Assembly: GCF_965216805.1 (NCBI RefSeq)
Contig: NZ_CBDCGN010000003.1
Location: forward strand, 868,001-932,000
Direction of reading: 5' to 3'
DNA length: 64,000 bases
Source: Panacagrimonas sp965216805
GTDB lineage: Bacteria > Pseudomonadota > Gammaproteobacteria > Nevskiales > Nevskiaceae
The position numbers were made by a program, and so were the translations under genes. Below the pieces are notes generated by a model, which worked only from the letters and a program-made list of their open reading frames with translations, did no database searches and was not told where the DNA came from. Shown in pieces: positions 33,374-42,065 of this stretch (position 1 is the stretch's first letter; each line of letters opens with the position of its first letter).

Positions 33374-34405
33374 ATGACGAGCAACCGTCAAGTGGTCCTG
33401 GCCGAGCGTCCGCGCTATCTGGTGCCGACCGCCAATTGTTTCAGGATGGGCAAGGCCGACGTGCCGCAGGTCGGCGAAGGCCAGGTCCTGCTGCAGACGC
33501 AGTGGCTGGCGATGGAGTCCACCCTGTACGCCCGGGTGCAGCGCGTGACCACCCTCCAGCGCGACCCGATCGAACTCGGCCAGGCGATGCGCGGTTCGGC
33601 AGTGGGCCGGGTGGTGGATTCGAAGCACCCGCGCTTCAAGGTCGGCAACCTCGCCAGTGGCCAGTGGGGCTGGCAGGAGTACGACGCGGTGGACGGCGCG
33701 CGCCTGCGCAATCTCGATTTCGGTCCGCAGAAACCCAGCTACGCGCTCGGCGCCTATGGGCTGGCCGGCTTCGGCGCCTTTATCGCGGTGGATACGCTGG
33801 CGCCACCGTCACCGGGGCAGACCGTGGTGACCGGCACCGCTCTGGGCAGCCTGGGACACATCGCCGGGCAGATTGCCAAGCTCAAGGGTGCGCGCGTGGT
33901 CGGCATCGCCGGCAAGCCGGAGAAGTGCCAGCTCGCGGTGGAGAAGCTTGGTTTCGATGCCTGCGTCAACCACCAGGCAAGTGACTTCGAACAGCAGCTT
34001 CGCGCTGCCTGTCCCAACGGCGTCAGCGTCTACCTGGAGACACTAGGCGGCCGCGCGCTGGACGCGGTGATGCCGCTGATGCGCATCAACTCCCGCATCG
34101 TCGCCATCGGGCAGTCGGCCACCCCGCACTACGGGGAAAACGCCTACAAGGGCGACTACCAGAACACCCTGACCTTCATGCAGGACGTGATTGCACGACG
34201 CATCACCGTGCGCGGCTTGATCGCCCCGGATCACGTCAAGGGCCGGGTCAAGGAATTCGACGAACAGATGAAGGGCTGGATCGACGACCGCAAGGTCAAG
34301 CCCATGGAGGACATCGTCGAAGGCCTCGACAAGGCGCCGGAAGCGTTCCAGGGTGTCTTCGAAGGGGCCAATCGCGGCACGCGGCTGGTCAAGCTCGCCG
34401 ACTGA
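33374..34405 (+). CDS. NADP-dependent MDR-family oxidoreductase (zinc-independent)
   Basis: 343 aa. Cofactor motif TALGSLGHIAGQIAKLKGA and no structural zinc cysteines, as in leukotriene B4 dehydrogenase/CurA-like reductases, which reduce alpha,beta-unsaturated ketones or aldehydes. ATG 33374 gives a standard N-terminus; the long open frame upstream is antisense to the reductase gene. First gene of a plus-strand unit with an alcohol dehydrogenase and a membrane protein. Operator site D upstream. Confidence 0.82.
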   Translation: MTSNRQVVLAERPRYLVPTANCFRMGKADVPQVGEGQVLLQTQWLAMESTLYARVQRVTTLQRDPIELGQAMRGSAVGRVVDSKHPRFKVGNLASGQWGWQEYDAVDGARLRNLDFGPQKPSYALGAYGLAGFGAFIAVDTLAPPSPGQTVVTGTALGSLGHIAGQIAKLKGARVVGIAGKPEKCQLAVEKLGFDACVNHQASDFEQQLRAACPNGVSVYLETLGGRALDAVMPLMRINSRIVAIGQSATPHYGENAYKGDYQNTLTFMQDVIARRITVRGLIAPDHVKGRVKEFDEQMKGWIDDRKVKPMEDIVEGLDKAPEAFQGVFEGANRGTRLVKLAD

Positions 34406-34452
34406 ATCGAACCCATGCAACTCAACCTCAGCACAGATCACACGGAGAACAC

Positions 34453-35568
34453 ATGAGCACCGCAGCCCTCAGCGCCAAGGCCGCCCTGGTCCGCAAGGTA
34501 GGTGGCCCTTTCACCCTCGAAGACGTCGACGTGGCGCCGCCGCGCGATCACGAAGTGCGGGTCAAGATGGTTGCCACCGGCATGTGCCACACCGATCTGG
34601 TCGCGCGCGATGGCTTTCCGGTGCCGCTGCCCATCGTGCTCGGCCATGAAGGCGCCGGTGTGGTGGAGTCGGTGGGCTCCGGCGTGACCACGCTCAAGGC
34701 CGGCGATCACGTGGTGCTGAGTTTCAATTCCTGCGCCCATTGTCCGAGCTGTGACGATCAGCAGCCGGCTTACTGCTTCAACTTCATCCCCAACAATTTC
34801 TCCGGCGTGCGGCCAGCCGACGGCTCCTCCGCGCTGAGCCAGGACGGCGCCCAGATCGGCGGCAATTTCTTCGGCCAGTCTTCGTTCGGCAGTTACGCGG
34901 TGGCGCACGAGCGCAACGCGGTGAAAGTGGATCCGCAGGTGCCGCTGGAACTGCTCGGCCCGCTGGGTTGCGGCATCCAGACCGGCGCTGGCGCGGCGGT
35001 GAATTCGGTCGGCATCAAGAAAGGCCAGTCGCTGGCGATCTTCGGCGGCGGCGCGGTAGGGCTGTCGGCGCTGATGGGTGCACGTGCGGTGGACGCCGGC
35101 GCGGTGATCGTGATCGAGCCCAACGCCAGTCGCGGCAAGCTGGCATTGGAACTGGGCGCCACCCACGTCATCAATCCCAAGGAAACCGAGGACGTGTTGG
35201 GCAGGATCAAGGAACTGGGCGGCGGCGGCGTGACCCATGCGCTGGACACCACCGGCATTCCGGCGGTGATCGCGGTTGCGGTGGAAACCCTGCTCCCCAA
35301 CGGCACGCTGGGCCTGATCGGGGTACCGCCGCCGGACGCGATGATGCCGGGCAACCTGATGAGCATGCTGCTGCGCGGCGTGGGTGTGAAATGCATCACC
35401 GAGGGTGATGCTGATCCGCAGACCTTCATCCCGCGCATGATCGGCTGGTACAAGGAGGGCAAGTTCCCCTTCGACAAGCTGATCAAGAAATTCCCGTTCG
35501 ACCAGATCAACGAGGCCGCGGAAGCCTCCGAGAAGGGCGACGCGATCAAGCCGGTTCTGGTGTTCTGA
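34453..35568 (+). CDS. Zinc-dependent alcohol dehydrogenase, aryl-alcohol (XylB)-type
   Basis: 371 aa medium-chain dehydrogenase. Catalytic zinc ligands: Cys in GMCHTD, His in GHEGAG, Cys in GPLGCGIQTG. Structural zinc Cys quartet in CAHCPSCDDQQPAYC. Cofactor motif GGGAVGLSALMGA. Benzyl-alcohol and related dehydrogenases share these. It probably oxidises the alcohol made by the membrane hydroxylase to the aldehyde for the aldehyde dehydrogenase at 10469. GGAG before ATG; 47 nt after the MDR gene. Confidence 0.88.
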   Translation: MSTAALSAKAALVRKVGGPFTLEDVDVAPPRDHEVRVKMVATGMCHTDLVARDGFPVPLPIVLGHEGAGVVESVGSGVTTLKAGDHVVLSFNSCAHCPSCDDQQPAYCFNFIPNNFSGVRPADGSSALSQDGAQIGGNFFGQSSFGSYAVAHERNAVKVDPQVPLELLGPLGCGIQTGAGAAVNSVGIKKGQSLAIFGGGAVGLSALMGARAVDAGAVIVIEPNASRGKLALELGATHVINPKETEDVLGRIKELGGGGVTHALDTTGIPAVIAVAVETLLPNGTLGLIGVPPPDAMMPGNLMSMLLRGVGVKCITEGDADPQTFIPRMIGWYKEGKFPFDKLIKKFPFDQINEAAEASEKGDAIKPVLVF

Positions 35569-35614
35569 AAATTTTGGTACCGCGTACGCCGCGCGCGCAG
35601 TCGGGAGAATCGAG

Positions 35615-36370
35615 ATGGAAAAGCAAGCCAGTATTTCGTCGCAGAAGACCGCGGTCGCCTGCACCTGGATCTTCACGCTGCTCACCGTGGTGGGCTGGCT
35701 GGGCATCGCCAATTTCTGGATGCCGGTGCCGGCCGACGCCGGGATGGAAGCCACCCACCAGTGGTTTGCCGTCGAGCACAAGTGGGGCATCCTGATCGGC
35801 TGCACGCTGTTCTACATCGCCGCCGGATTTCTGACGCCCAGCTCGATCCAGTTCGGCATCATGCTGGCCAAGATCGAGGGCCGCTGGCCAATCTGGTCGC
35901 TGACTACCGCGGTGTGCGGCATCTTCATTTCGCTGATCGTGTTCTTCAACGCCTGCGCCTGGATGGTGGCGGCCTACCGGCCCGAAACCGGCGCCGACGT
36001 TGCGCAGTCCTGGTACGACTGGGCCTGGTTCGCCTTCTTGCTCGGCTGGATTTATCTGTCCATCGAGATGATCTCCACCGCGCTGGTCGAACTGCAGGAC
36101 CAGCGTGAAACGCCGATGGTGCCGCGCTGGTTCTCGTGGTTCACCATTGCGGGCGCGGTGGCCATCGTCACTGCCGCCGGCCCGGCCTTCTTCAAGACCG
36201 GACCGTTCGCCTACCACGGCCTGCTGGCGTTCTACATGCCGGTGCTGGTGTGGGGCGTCTACCTCAACGGCAATGCCGTCTTCATGTGGCTGGAGCTGAG
36301 CCGCGAGCAGGCCGCGCGCTCCACACGCGTGGGCGCATCGGTCTCCGGTGCGGCGCTGGCCTCGCGCTGA
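35615..36370 (+). CDS. Multi-pass membrane protein of unknown family (paralogue of 13168-13956)
   Basis: 251 aa with about six to seven hydrophobic spans. Shares with 13168-13956 the order AAYRPET, VPRWFSWF and FFKTGPFAYHGL, and similar helix spacing. Lies 46 nt after the alcohol dehydrogenase, so it is likely cotranscribed with it. Having one copy beside an alcohol dehydrogenase and another beside COX3/COX4 genes suggests a shared role in substrate uptake or membrane redox chemistry; no motif allows a firmer statement. Confidence 0.6.
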   Translation: MEKQASISSQKTAVACTWIFTLLTVVGWLGIANFWMPVPADAGMEATHQWFAVEHKWGILIGCTLFYIAAGFLTPSSIQFGIMLAKIEGRWPIWSLTTAVCGIFISLIVFFNACAWMVAAYRPETGADVAQSWYDWAWFAFLLGWIYLSIEMISTALVELQDQRETPMVPRWFSWFTIAGAVAIVTAAGPAFFKTGPFAYHGLLAFYMPVLVWGVYLNGNAVFMWLELSREQAARSTRVGASVSGAALASR

Positions 36371-36496
36371 TAATTTTTTTGCAACATGTCATGCGCCGGC
36401 GGCCAACCGGCGCGTGACCGGTGGACGTCGGTCCCGCAACGCGCGTGCCGTAACTCACAAGCATCCGCCGCCGGATCGGTGCACCGGCACCGTTCT

Positions 36497-36901
36497 TCAG
36501 TTATTCTGCGCGCCCTGCTCGATCCAGCGTACGAACAGATCGATCTGCGCGGGATCCATCAGCCGCGGCGGGTCGACCATGGGCATGGAATTGCCGCTGC
36601 CGCCCACGCTCAGATGGGTGCCGCGCAGCTTGTGCACGAGGTAACTCTTGTCGACATCGCCCGGCGCCACTCGTGGCAGGGGAGCATCGATGCTGCTGGC
36701 GTCGACCAGCGCCGCATAGGCCTTGCGCCGACCCAGGTTGAGCTCGCCGTTCTCGGCGCCGTCGACATGGCAGAACACGCACTGAGCGTTGAGCAGGGGC
36801 TGCAGGTCCTGCTTGAAGCTGACTTCGGCGTCTGCAGCGACGCAGGTGCCGGCCAGACCTGTAGCAAATGCCAGCGCGCACACCGGAAAGGCGTGCCTCA
36901 T
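36497..36901 (-). CDS. Periplasmic c-type cytochrome
   Basis: 134 aa with a signal peptide (cleavage near VAADAEV). One haem site CVFCH at C41, C44, H45; a Met near NSMPMVD may be the sixth ligand. The ATG overlaps the flavoprotein stop by 4 nt, so the two are a translational pair: the cytochrome probably takes electrons from the exported flavin dehydrogenase. Domain similar to planctomycete-type or PSD-like c-haem domains. Confidence 0.85.
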   Translation of the reverse strand: MRHAFPVCALAFATGLAGTCVAADAEVSFKQDLQPLLNAQCVFCHVDGAENGELNLGRRKAYAALVDASSIDAPLPRVAPGDVDKSYLVHKLRGTHLSVGGSGNSMPMVDPPRLMDPAQIDLFVRWIEQGAQNN

Positions 36902-38652
36902 GCGTTCACCTTGGAGGGCTCTGCAGCCGCGGCCTTGCCGGCGAGGAATCCGAAAGTCAGATGCGGTCCCAGGGTGCCGCCGCCGCCCCAATAAGCTTGC
37001 GCCGCCGGATGGGCGACGCAGTTGCCGGCAGCGTACAGGCCGGAGATCGGTTCGCGCTGCGCGTCGAGGACCTGGCCGCGCACGTTCACGATGGCACCGC
37101 CCTTGGTGTCCAGCGTGCCGGCGCCGAGAATCGCCGCGTAGTAAGGGCCCTGCGCAGCGACAGGGTGCATCGTCATGTTGGGATATTCGTTGGGCGCCTT
37201 TTCCAGATTGAAGAACTGGAACGCGATCTCGATCGGTGTGCGCCCGCGGCCGAAGTCCTCGTCCTCGCCCTTCTTCGCCAATTCGTTGTAGCGGGCGATG
37301 CTGGCTTGCAAGGTCGGTAGAAATTGTTCGTCCAGTTTCAAGGCGCCCGTGTGTTCGGCAATGCCGACCAATCGCTCGCTGATGTTGGCGACCAGGGTTT
37401 CCAGGGTGTCGCCCTCGATGAGGTGCGCCAGTTTGGCGTTGGCGGCGGGAATGGGGTCGTAGCCGGCGTAATGCTGCGCGGTACGCGCATCCCAGATCAT
37501 GAAACTGAGCTGGTTGGGATATTCCGCACGGCTGGGGTCCCAGGTGAAGTGGGCCTGGGTGCGCTCGTTGTACTGGATCTTTTCGTTGACGAAGCGACGC
37601 CCGTAACGATTGACCTGAATCATGCTGTCGCCCGGCGTGGACCAGATCTGCGCCGGCACGCTGCGGGTCTTGAGCGCCGCTTCCACCGCAAGCTGGCCCC
37701 ACCAAGCGTTGCCCATGTTGCCTAGGGCCGCGCCGGCTCCGGTCGCTATCGGGATGAAGTCGCCGGTGCTGCCCGGCGCCGCGCAACTGCCCCAGATGCG
37801 GCCCTTGAGGAATTGCTGCGCCATTTCGGGGTGATGGGAAAAACCGCCGGTGCCGAAAATCACTGCGCGGTCCGCGCGGATCCGCAGCGGCTGCTCTTCG
37901 CCGGTATCGACGATGACGCCGTTGATCGCGCCTGCAGCGTTGCGCGTCAGCGCCGTGACCTGATGCTCGAGCAGCACGCGCACGCCGAACTTCGGAAAGG
38001 ATTTCTGCAACTGCCACAGCAGCGATTCGCCGCTGCCGCCACCGCGCTTCCAGATCACGCGGTCGGGGTGGCCGCTGACATCCGGCACGATGGAGCGGCC
38101 GCGCTCCACGGTGTTCTCCGGCAGCGCCGCGTAATAGTCGGGGTACGGCAGTTCGTCCCAGGACAGCCACGGCACGATGCGCAGGTCGGTACTGGCGATC
38201 AGGTGATCGAGCACCTTGTAGCCCTGGTCGTAGAACGTCGCGATCGCCTCGAACGCATCGCCGGGGGCGCCCAGGGTTGGCAGCGCGGGGTTGTAGCGAT
38301 CCGGATACGAGCAACGCACCATGTAGCGCAACGCATCGTCGCGAGAGTCGGCGATTGCCTGATTGCGCAGGTAGATGTTGTTGGGAATCCACATCACGCC
38401 GCCGGACTTGGCGGTGGTGCCGCCGGCGAACGGCATCTTCTCCAGCACCAGCACCGAACGCCCGGCCTGTCCGGCAGCGATGGCCGCGCAGGTTCCGGCC
38501 AGACCGCTGCCGACGACGATGACGTCGGCCTCCAGATCCCACATCGAAAAGTCCGCCGCCTGCAGCGCGGCGGGTGCGAGGCCAGCGACAGCCAGCGGGC
38601 TGTACGCCAGGCCCTTGAGTACGTTGCGGCGCGTCAGCGCTTTCTGGGTCAT
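36898..38652 (-). CDS. Tat-exported FAD-dependent dehydrogenase (3-ketosteroid dehydrogenase/fumarate reductase family)
   Basis: 584 aa. A twin-arginine signal TRRNVLKGL lies at residues 7-15, then a hydrophobic stretch. The FAD site VIVVGSGLAGTCAA follows, with GGTTAKSGGVMWIPNN, as in KstD and flavocytochrome fumarate reductases, and the C-terminal GLYAAGNC. The family oxidises or reduces C-C single/double bonds. Export plus a coupled cytochrome c (36497-36901) suggests a periplasmic dehydrogenase, unlike cytoplasmic KstD. GGGAG before ATG 38652; 79 nt after the Rieske gene on the same strand. Confidence 0.85.
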   Translation of the reverse strand: MTQKALTRRNVLKGLAYSPLAVAGLAPAALQAADFSMWDLEADVIVVGSGLAGTCAAIAAGQAGRSVLVLEKMPFAGGTTAKSGGVMWIPNNIYLRNQAIADSRDDALRYMVRCSYPDRYNPALPTLGAPGDAFEAIATFYDQGYKVLDHLIASTDLRIVPWLSWDELPYPDYYAALPENTVERGRSIVPDVSGHPDRVIWKRGGGSGESLLWQLQKSFPKFGVRVLLEHQVTALTRNAAGAINGVIVDTGEEQPLRIRADRAVIFGTGGFSHHPEMAQQFLKGRIWGSCAAPGSTGDFIPIATGAGAALGNMGNAWWGQLAVEAALKTRSVPAQIWSTPGDSMIQVNRYGRRFVNEKIQYNERTQAHFTWDPSRAEYPNQLSFMIWDARTAQHYAGYDPIPAANAKLAHLIEGDTLETLVANISERLVGIAEHTGALKLDEQFLPTLQASIARYNELAKKGEDEDFGRGRTPIEIAFQFFNLEKAPNEYPNMTMHPVAAQGPYYAAILGAGTLDTKGGAIVNVRGQVLDAQREPISGLYAAGNCVAHPAAQAYWGGGGTLGPHLTFGFLAGKAAAAEPSKVNA

Positions 38653-38731
38653 GCAGGACTCCCGTTCTTGTATTGGCGCAGCGCCGACAGAAGGCGGGCC
38701 GGCTGGCCCGCCGCGCCCGTGGAACAGGGGT

Positions 38732-40012
38732 TCAGCGCAGCGCTTCAGCGACGGTATCTGCTTTCACCCACTTGTCGAGCACGCGCATATTGTGGCGAAT
38801 CAGCATCTCGGCGTCCTGCAGGATCATGTGGTCCTTGGCGCCCGACTCCAGTCCGCGCTGGATGCGTTCGCAGTTGGTCACGTCCTCCAGTACCACCTCG
38901 CCCCAGCGGCAGGCGTAGTGTTCGAGCTGCAGGCGGTGGCGCACCGAGGCGGTCCTGGGAATGAATACCCGCAGCGTCCAGTGCGTGCGGTTGTAGGCCA
39001 GCGGCCAGAACTCGTGGGTCCAGAAACCGCCGGTGGAGTAGTCGATGTTGAAATTGGGGAAGATCCAGGTCACGTCCGCCGACCAGTTCGGGTTCTTGGT
39101 CGGGTTGATGGCCGGATGCGCGGCCAACGCCGCGGCGTTCTCAGACGCATCGCCGCCCAGCACCCCACCGGTGTCCTGGATATAGACCAGCCGCTCGACC
39201 TTGGACGAGGGCGGCGGTACGTAGTCGGGATTTCCATAAGCCGAGAAGTGCCGATGGATACCGTGCACGCGCGCGCTCAGCGGTCGCGCGTAGCGGTTCT
39301 GCTCGGGATGGGCGAAGCCCGGCGCGAGCGTCGCCGGATGCAGCGAGGGCACGTGGTAGGGCTCGGCGAAGGCATCGGCGATCAGCTTCCAGTTGGCCTT
39401 GAAATCCGCCTCGATCACGATGGTCTCGTCGAGGTTGAAGAACGGCACGTTGGCGTAGGTGCGTCCGAACGGGCCGAGGAACTCCAGCAGCGACACTTCC
39501 GGCGACTTCTGCATGTTGATGAAGATGAAGCCTTCCCACACCTCGCAGGCGATCGGCGTGAGGCCCAGTTCGCGCTTGTCCACTTCGAAGAAATGCTTCT
39601 GGTCCGGAATGCCGAGCAGCTCGCCCGTTTCGCAGCCATAGGCCCAATTGTGATAGCGGCAGACGAAGCGCTCGGCCTTTCCGCAGGATGTGTTTACCAC
39701 CAGGTTGCCGCGATGGCTGCAGACGTTGTGAAAGGCGCGCACCTGGCCGTCCTTGCCGCGCGTGACCAGCACCGAGGCTTTCACCACCTCGATGTTCTTG
39801 ACGAAATAGCTGGTCGCTTCCGGCAGCATCTCGATGCGACCGGCGTACAGCCAGGCGCGCTTGAACACGCGCTCGCGCTCCAACTCGAAGAATTCGGGAG
39901 AGCGGTAGGGCTCAACCGGAACCGGACCGGTCGGCAGGTTCGCCGCCAAGGTGAAGCTGTCCTCGTCGATGACGTGGGGCGTTGACATCGGTGCATCCAG
40001 ACCGCCGCTCAC
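38732..40012 (-). CDS. Alpha-only Rieske oxygenase with Glu in the bridging position
   Basis: 426 aa. Rieske ligands C98-x-H100 (CSHRG) and C118-x2-H121 (CRYH). Iron ligands His220 and His225 in AEPYHVPSLH. At the place of the bridging Asp (three residues before the first His) stands Glu217, as recalled for CntA-like enzymes. No beta subunit. GTG 40012 is preceded by AAGGAG and shares GTGA with a 42-codon frame. Operon partners are a tautomerase, a small protein, and the flavin dehydrogenase/cytochrome pair. Reaction unknown; demethylation, monooxygenation or dihydroxylation are all possible. Confidence 0.85.
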   Translation of the reverse strand: MSGGLDAPMSTPHVIDEDSFTLAANLPTGPVPVEPYRSPEFFELERERVFKRAWLYAGRIEMLPEATSYFVKNIEVVKASVLVTRGKDGQVRAFHNVCSHRGNLVVNTSCGKAERFVCRYHNWAYGCETGELLGIPDQKHFFEVDKRELGLTPIACEVWEGFIFINMQKSPEVSLLEFLGPFGRTYANVPFFNLDETIVIEADFKANWKLIADAFAEPYHVPSLHPATLAPGFAHPEQNRYARPLSARVHGIHRHFSAYGNPDYVPPPSSKVERLVYIQDTGGVLGGDASENAAALAAHPAINPTKNPNWSADVTWIFPNFNIDYSTGGFWTHEFWPLAYNRTHWTLRVFIPRTASVRHRLQLEHYACRWGEVVLEDVTNCERIQRGLESGAKDHMILQDAEMLIRHNMRVLDKWVKADTVAEALR

Positions 40013-40137
40013 TTCGTTCTCCTTGGCTTCGCGTTCGGTTGCGTGATTTCAGCCGGCGCGGCGGTCGTGCGTCCGCGCTCCGCAGCCGCCTCGGCCCAGC
40101 CTCTGCGCCGGCATGCGACCAGTTCGCGCCCGCTCAT
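40009..40137 (-). CDS. Tiny 42-codon frame bridging two genes (coupling ORF?)
   Basis: An ATG at 40137 overlaps the stop of the upstream gene (ATGA) and its TGA overlaps the GTG of the Rieske gene (GTGA), so it spans the gap exactly with 4-nt overlaps at both ends. The 42-aa product is Arg/Ala-rich without motifs. It may serve only to pass ribosomes on, may be a real small protein, or may be chance. Confidence 0.35.
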   Translation of the reverse strand: MSGRELVACRRRGWAEAAAERGRTTAAPAEITQPNAKPRRTK

Positions 40138-40505
40138 AACAGCACTCCGATATTGCTGCCGCCGTACGGCCAGGGGCCTTGGGTGACGCGCACCGCGCTG
40201 GGCCACACCGACTCGTGCGCGCGAGGCTGGCCGTGCATCTCCACCGCGATCGCGGCGTGATTCATGGCCAGCAGCAGTTTGAACAGGCGCTCGCTGTCGT
40301 CCGGCATCTTTCCCAGTTCGAACTGCTCGCAATGCGCGATGCCGTCTTCGGCGCGTGCGACGACGGCGTCGTAGAAGCGCTGGATGTCCGCCATCTGGGC
40401 AGTCGAGCGCGCCGTGCGGCGCGCATCGTTGGTGTCGTGGCACCAGTAAGGGACAAAGGCTTCCAGTTCCTGGAAGCCGCGTGGCAGCGATCGATCTTGA
40501 GACAT
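40134..40505 (-). CDS. Small conserved-looking protein of unknown function
   Basis: 123 aa, soluble. Helical middle (QMADIQRFYDAVVARAEDGI) and a compact C-terminus ending YGGSNIGVLL. No family recognised. It sits between the tautomerase (83-nt spacer) and the 42-codon frame leading into the Rieske gene, on one strand, so it probably belongs to that pathway. ATG 40505 chosen as the first start in the gap after the tautomerase stop. Confidence 0.6.
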   Translation of the reverse strand: MSQDRSLPRGFQELEAFVPYWCHDTNDARRTARSTAQMADIQRFYDAVVARAEDGIAHCEQFELGKMPDDSERLFKLLLAMNHAAIAVEMHGQPRAHESVWPSAVRVTQGPWPYGGSNIGVLL

Positions 40506-40587
40506 GCTCGACTCCTTCCCGATGCGATCTGCGTTACGCGACTGCATTCGATTGGCGACCCCGAACGGGGTCATACGCTGGGGTGCT

Positions 40588-40836
40588 TCAGTTGGCCTGC
40601 GGTGGTTCCGACGCACTGGCGCCGTTGCCATTGGCGCGGCGTGTACCGAGCGGACGTTCGCCAGCCGATACGCCGGCCACGGCGAAGTGCTCGGCCGGCA
40701 GTTCCTGGATGAGGATGCGTACCGACTCCGCCGCAACGCCCAGGGAGTCCACCAGGGCTTCGGTCACCGCGCCGATCATGCGTCGTTTCTGCGCCACGCT
40801 GCGACCTTCCAGCATGTTGATCTGAACGATGGGCAT
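40588..40836 (-). CDS. 4-oxalocrotonate tautomerase family enzyme
   Basis: 82 aa. Starts MPIVQINMLEGRS: Pro at position 2 becomes the catalytic N-terminal base after Met removal, and the R-S-x-x-QK region is typical. Slightly longer than the 62-aa prototype because of a polar C-terminal tail. Strong GGAGGAG before ATG 40836. First gene of the minus-strand operon; converts enol to keto forms of ring-cleavage products. Confidence 0.87.
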   Translation of the reverse strand: MPIVQINMLEGRSVAQKRRMIGAVTEALVDSLGVAAESVRILIQELPAEHFAVAGVSAGERPLGTRRANGNGASASEPPQAN

Positions 40837-40941
40837 GCGCGTTCTCCTCCGATTTTGGCGCCCGAACCGGGACTGCCGACGCTGCAATGCTCGCACGCTA
40901 AGTTTTGTCGGTGATCCCGTCCAATACCTTTTGACCGCCGA

Positions 40942-40964
40942 GGTGATACAACACCGGCATCACC
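40942..40964. promoter_or_regulatory. LysR-type operator (T-N11-A palindrome)
   Basis: GGTGAT and ATCACC are exact inverses separated by 11 nt. Located between the divergent LysR gene (start 40988) and the tautomerase operon (start 40836), where a LysR regulator would bind. Confidence 0.65.
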
Positions 40965-40987
40965 CGAAAAGCGATTCGCGAGGCAGC

Positions 40988-41959
40988 ATGACGCTCGGCT
41001 ACATGGAACTGCGCCGCCTGAGCTATTTCGTGGCAGTGGTGGAGCAGCGCAGCTTCCGGGCTGCATCCTTGAAGCTGCACCTGTCGCAGCCGCCGCTGAC
41101 CCGGCAGATCCAGCTGCTCGAAGAGGCGCTGGGCGTGCAGTTGCTGTTGCGCGGTCCGGCCGGTGCCGAACCGACGGCGGTAGGGCAGATGTTCTACGAA
41201 GAGGCTCGCAATCTGCTGGCGCTGGCCGATCAGGCCGCCGATCGCGTGCGACTGGCTGGCCAGGGCCGCATCGGCCGGCTGGACGTGGGGGTGTTCGGGT
41301 CCGCGGTGCTGGGCGCAATTCCCCTGATCGTGCGCGAGTTTCGCGAACGCTATCCCAAGGTCGACGTGGTGCTGCACAGCCTGGACCGAGAAGCGCAGCT
41401 CAAGGCGCTGCGCGAGCGTCGACTCACCGTCGGCTTCAATCGCTTCTTCGGCGAAGAGCCCGATCTGAGCTGGGAGGTAATCCAGACCGAACGCATGAAT
41501 GTGGTGCTGCCCTCCACCCATCCGCTGGCGGTTCGCACCAGTCTGGCCTTGGCCGACATCGCACGCGAGGCGCTGATCCTGTATCCGCGCGCACCGCGTC
41601 CCGGCTTCATCGACTACCTGATGGGTTTGTTCCACGCCCGCAGCATCGCGCCCAGCCAGGTGCAGGAAGTGGACGACGTCCTCACCGCCACCGCGCTGGT
41701 CGCCAGCGGCCTGGGCCTGAGTCTGGTCACCGACTCCGGTCGCAACCTCAGCATTCCCGGGATCGTGCATCGCCCCCTGCGGCCGGCGGATCGCGCCACG
41801 GTGGAGCTGTGCGTCATCCGCCGGCGCGACGACGATTCGGCGCTGCTGGCCGGTTTCATCGACGTGGCCCGCTCGCTGCGCGGCAAGCTGGCCGGCCGCT
41901 CCGGCTTGCCGCCGAAGCCTGCTGCAGCCCGGGCGAAGAAGCGCACAGCCCGACGGTAG
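40988..41959 (+). CDS. LysR-family regulator (CatM/BenM-like)
   Basis: 323 aa. N-terminal winged HTH ELRRLSYFVAVVEQRSFRAA with LHLSQPPLTRQIQLLEEALG; C-terminal effector-binding domain. A basic tail (AARAKKRTARR) is extra. GAGG before ATG 40988. It is divergent from the tautomerase/Rieske/flavin-dehydrogenase operon and has a T-N11-A site in the intergenic region, so it very probably controls that operon in response to a pathway intermediate. Confidence 0.88.
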   Translation: MTLGYMELRRLSYFVAVVEQRSFRAASLKLHLSQPPLTRQIQLLEEALGVQLLLRGPAGAEPTAVGQMFYEEARNLLALADQAADRVRLAGQGRIGRLDVGVFGSAVLGAIPLIVREFRERYPKVDVVLHSLDREAQLKALRERRLTVGFNRFFGEEPDLSWEVIQTERMNVVLPSTHPLAVRTSLALADIAREALILYPRAPRPGFIDYLMGLFHARSIAPSQVQEVDDVLTATALVASGLGLSLVTDSGRNLSIPGIVHRPLRPADRATVELCVIRRRDDDSALLAGFIDVARSLRGKLAGRSGLPPKPAAARAKKRTARR

Positions 41960-42065
41960 CGGCCGTGGGCCGGCGATGCCTCGCCGCCGGTAGTCCATGG
42001 TCCGTTTTCGCGAATCTGATCCGCTGGACGAGGTGCCGCGGGGTCAAACTTCGCGCAGGCGTCGA

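Noticed and set aside
35575..35585. GGTACC core after the alcohol dehydrogenase as a seventh operator
   Set aside because: Only the central six bases match; the flanks are not symmetric and the spacing to the next gene is too short.
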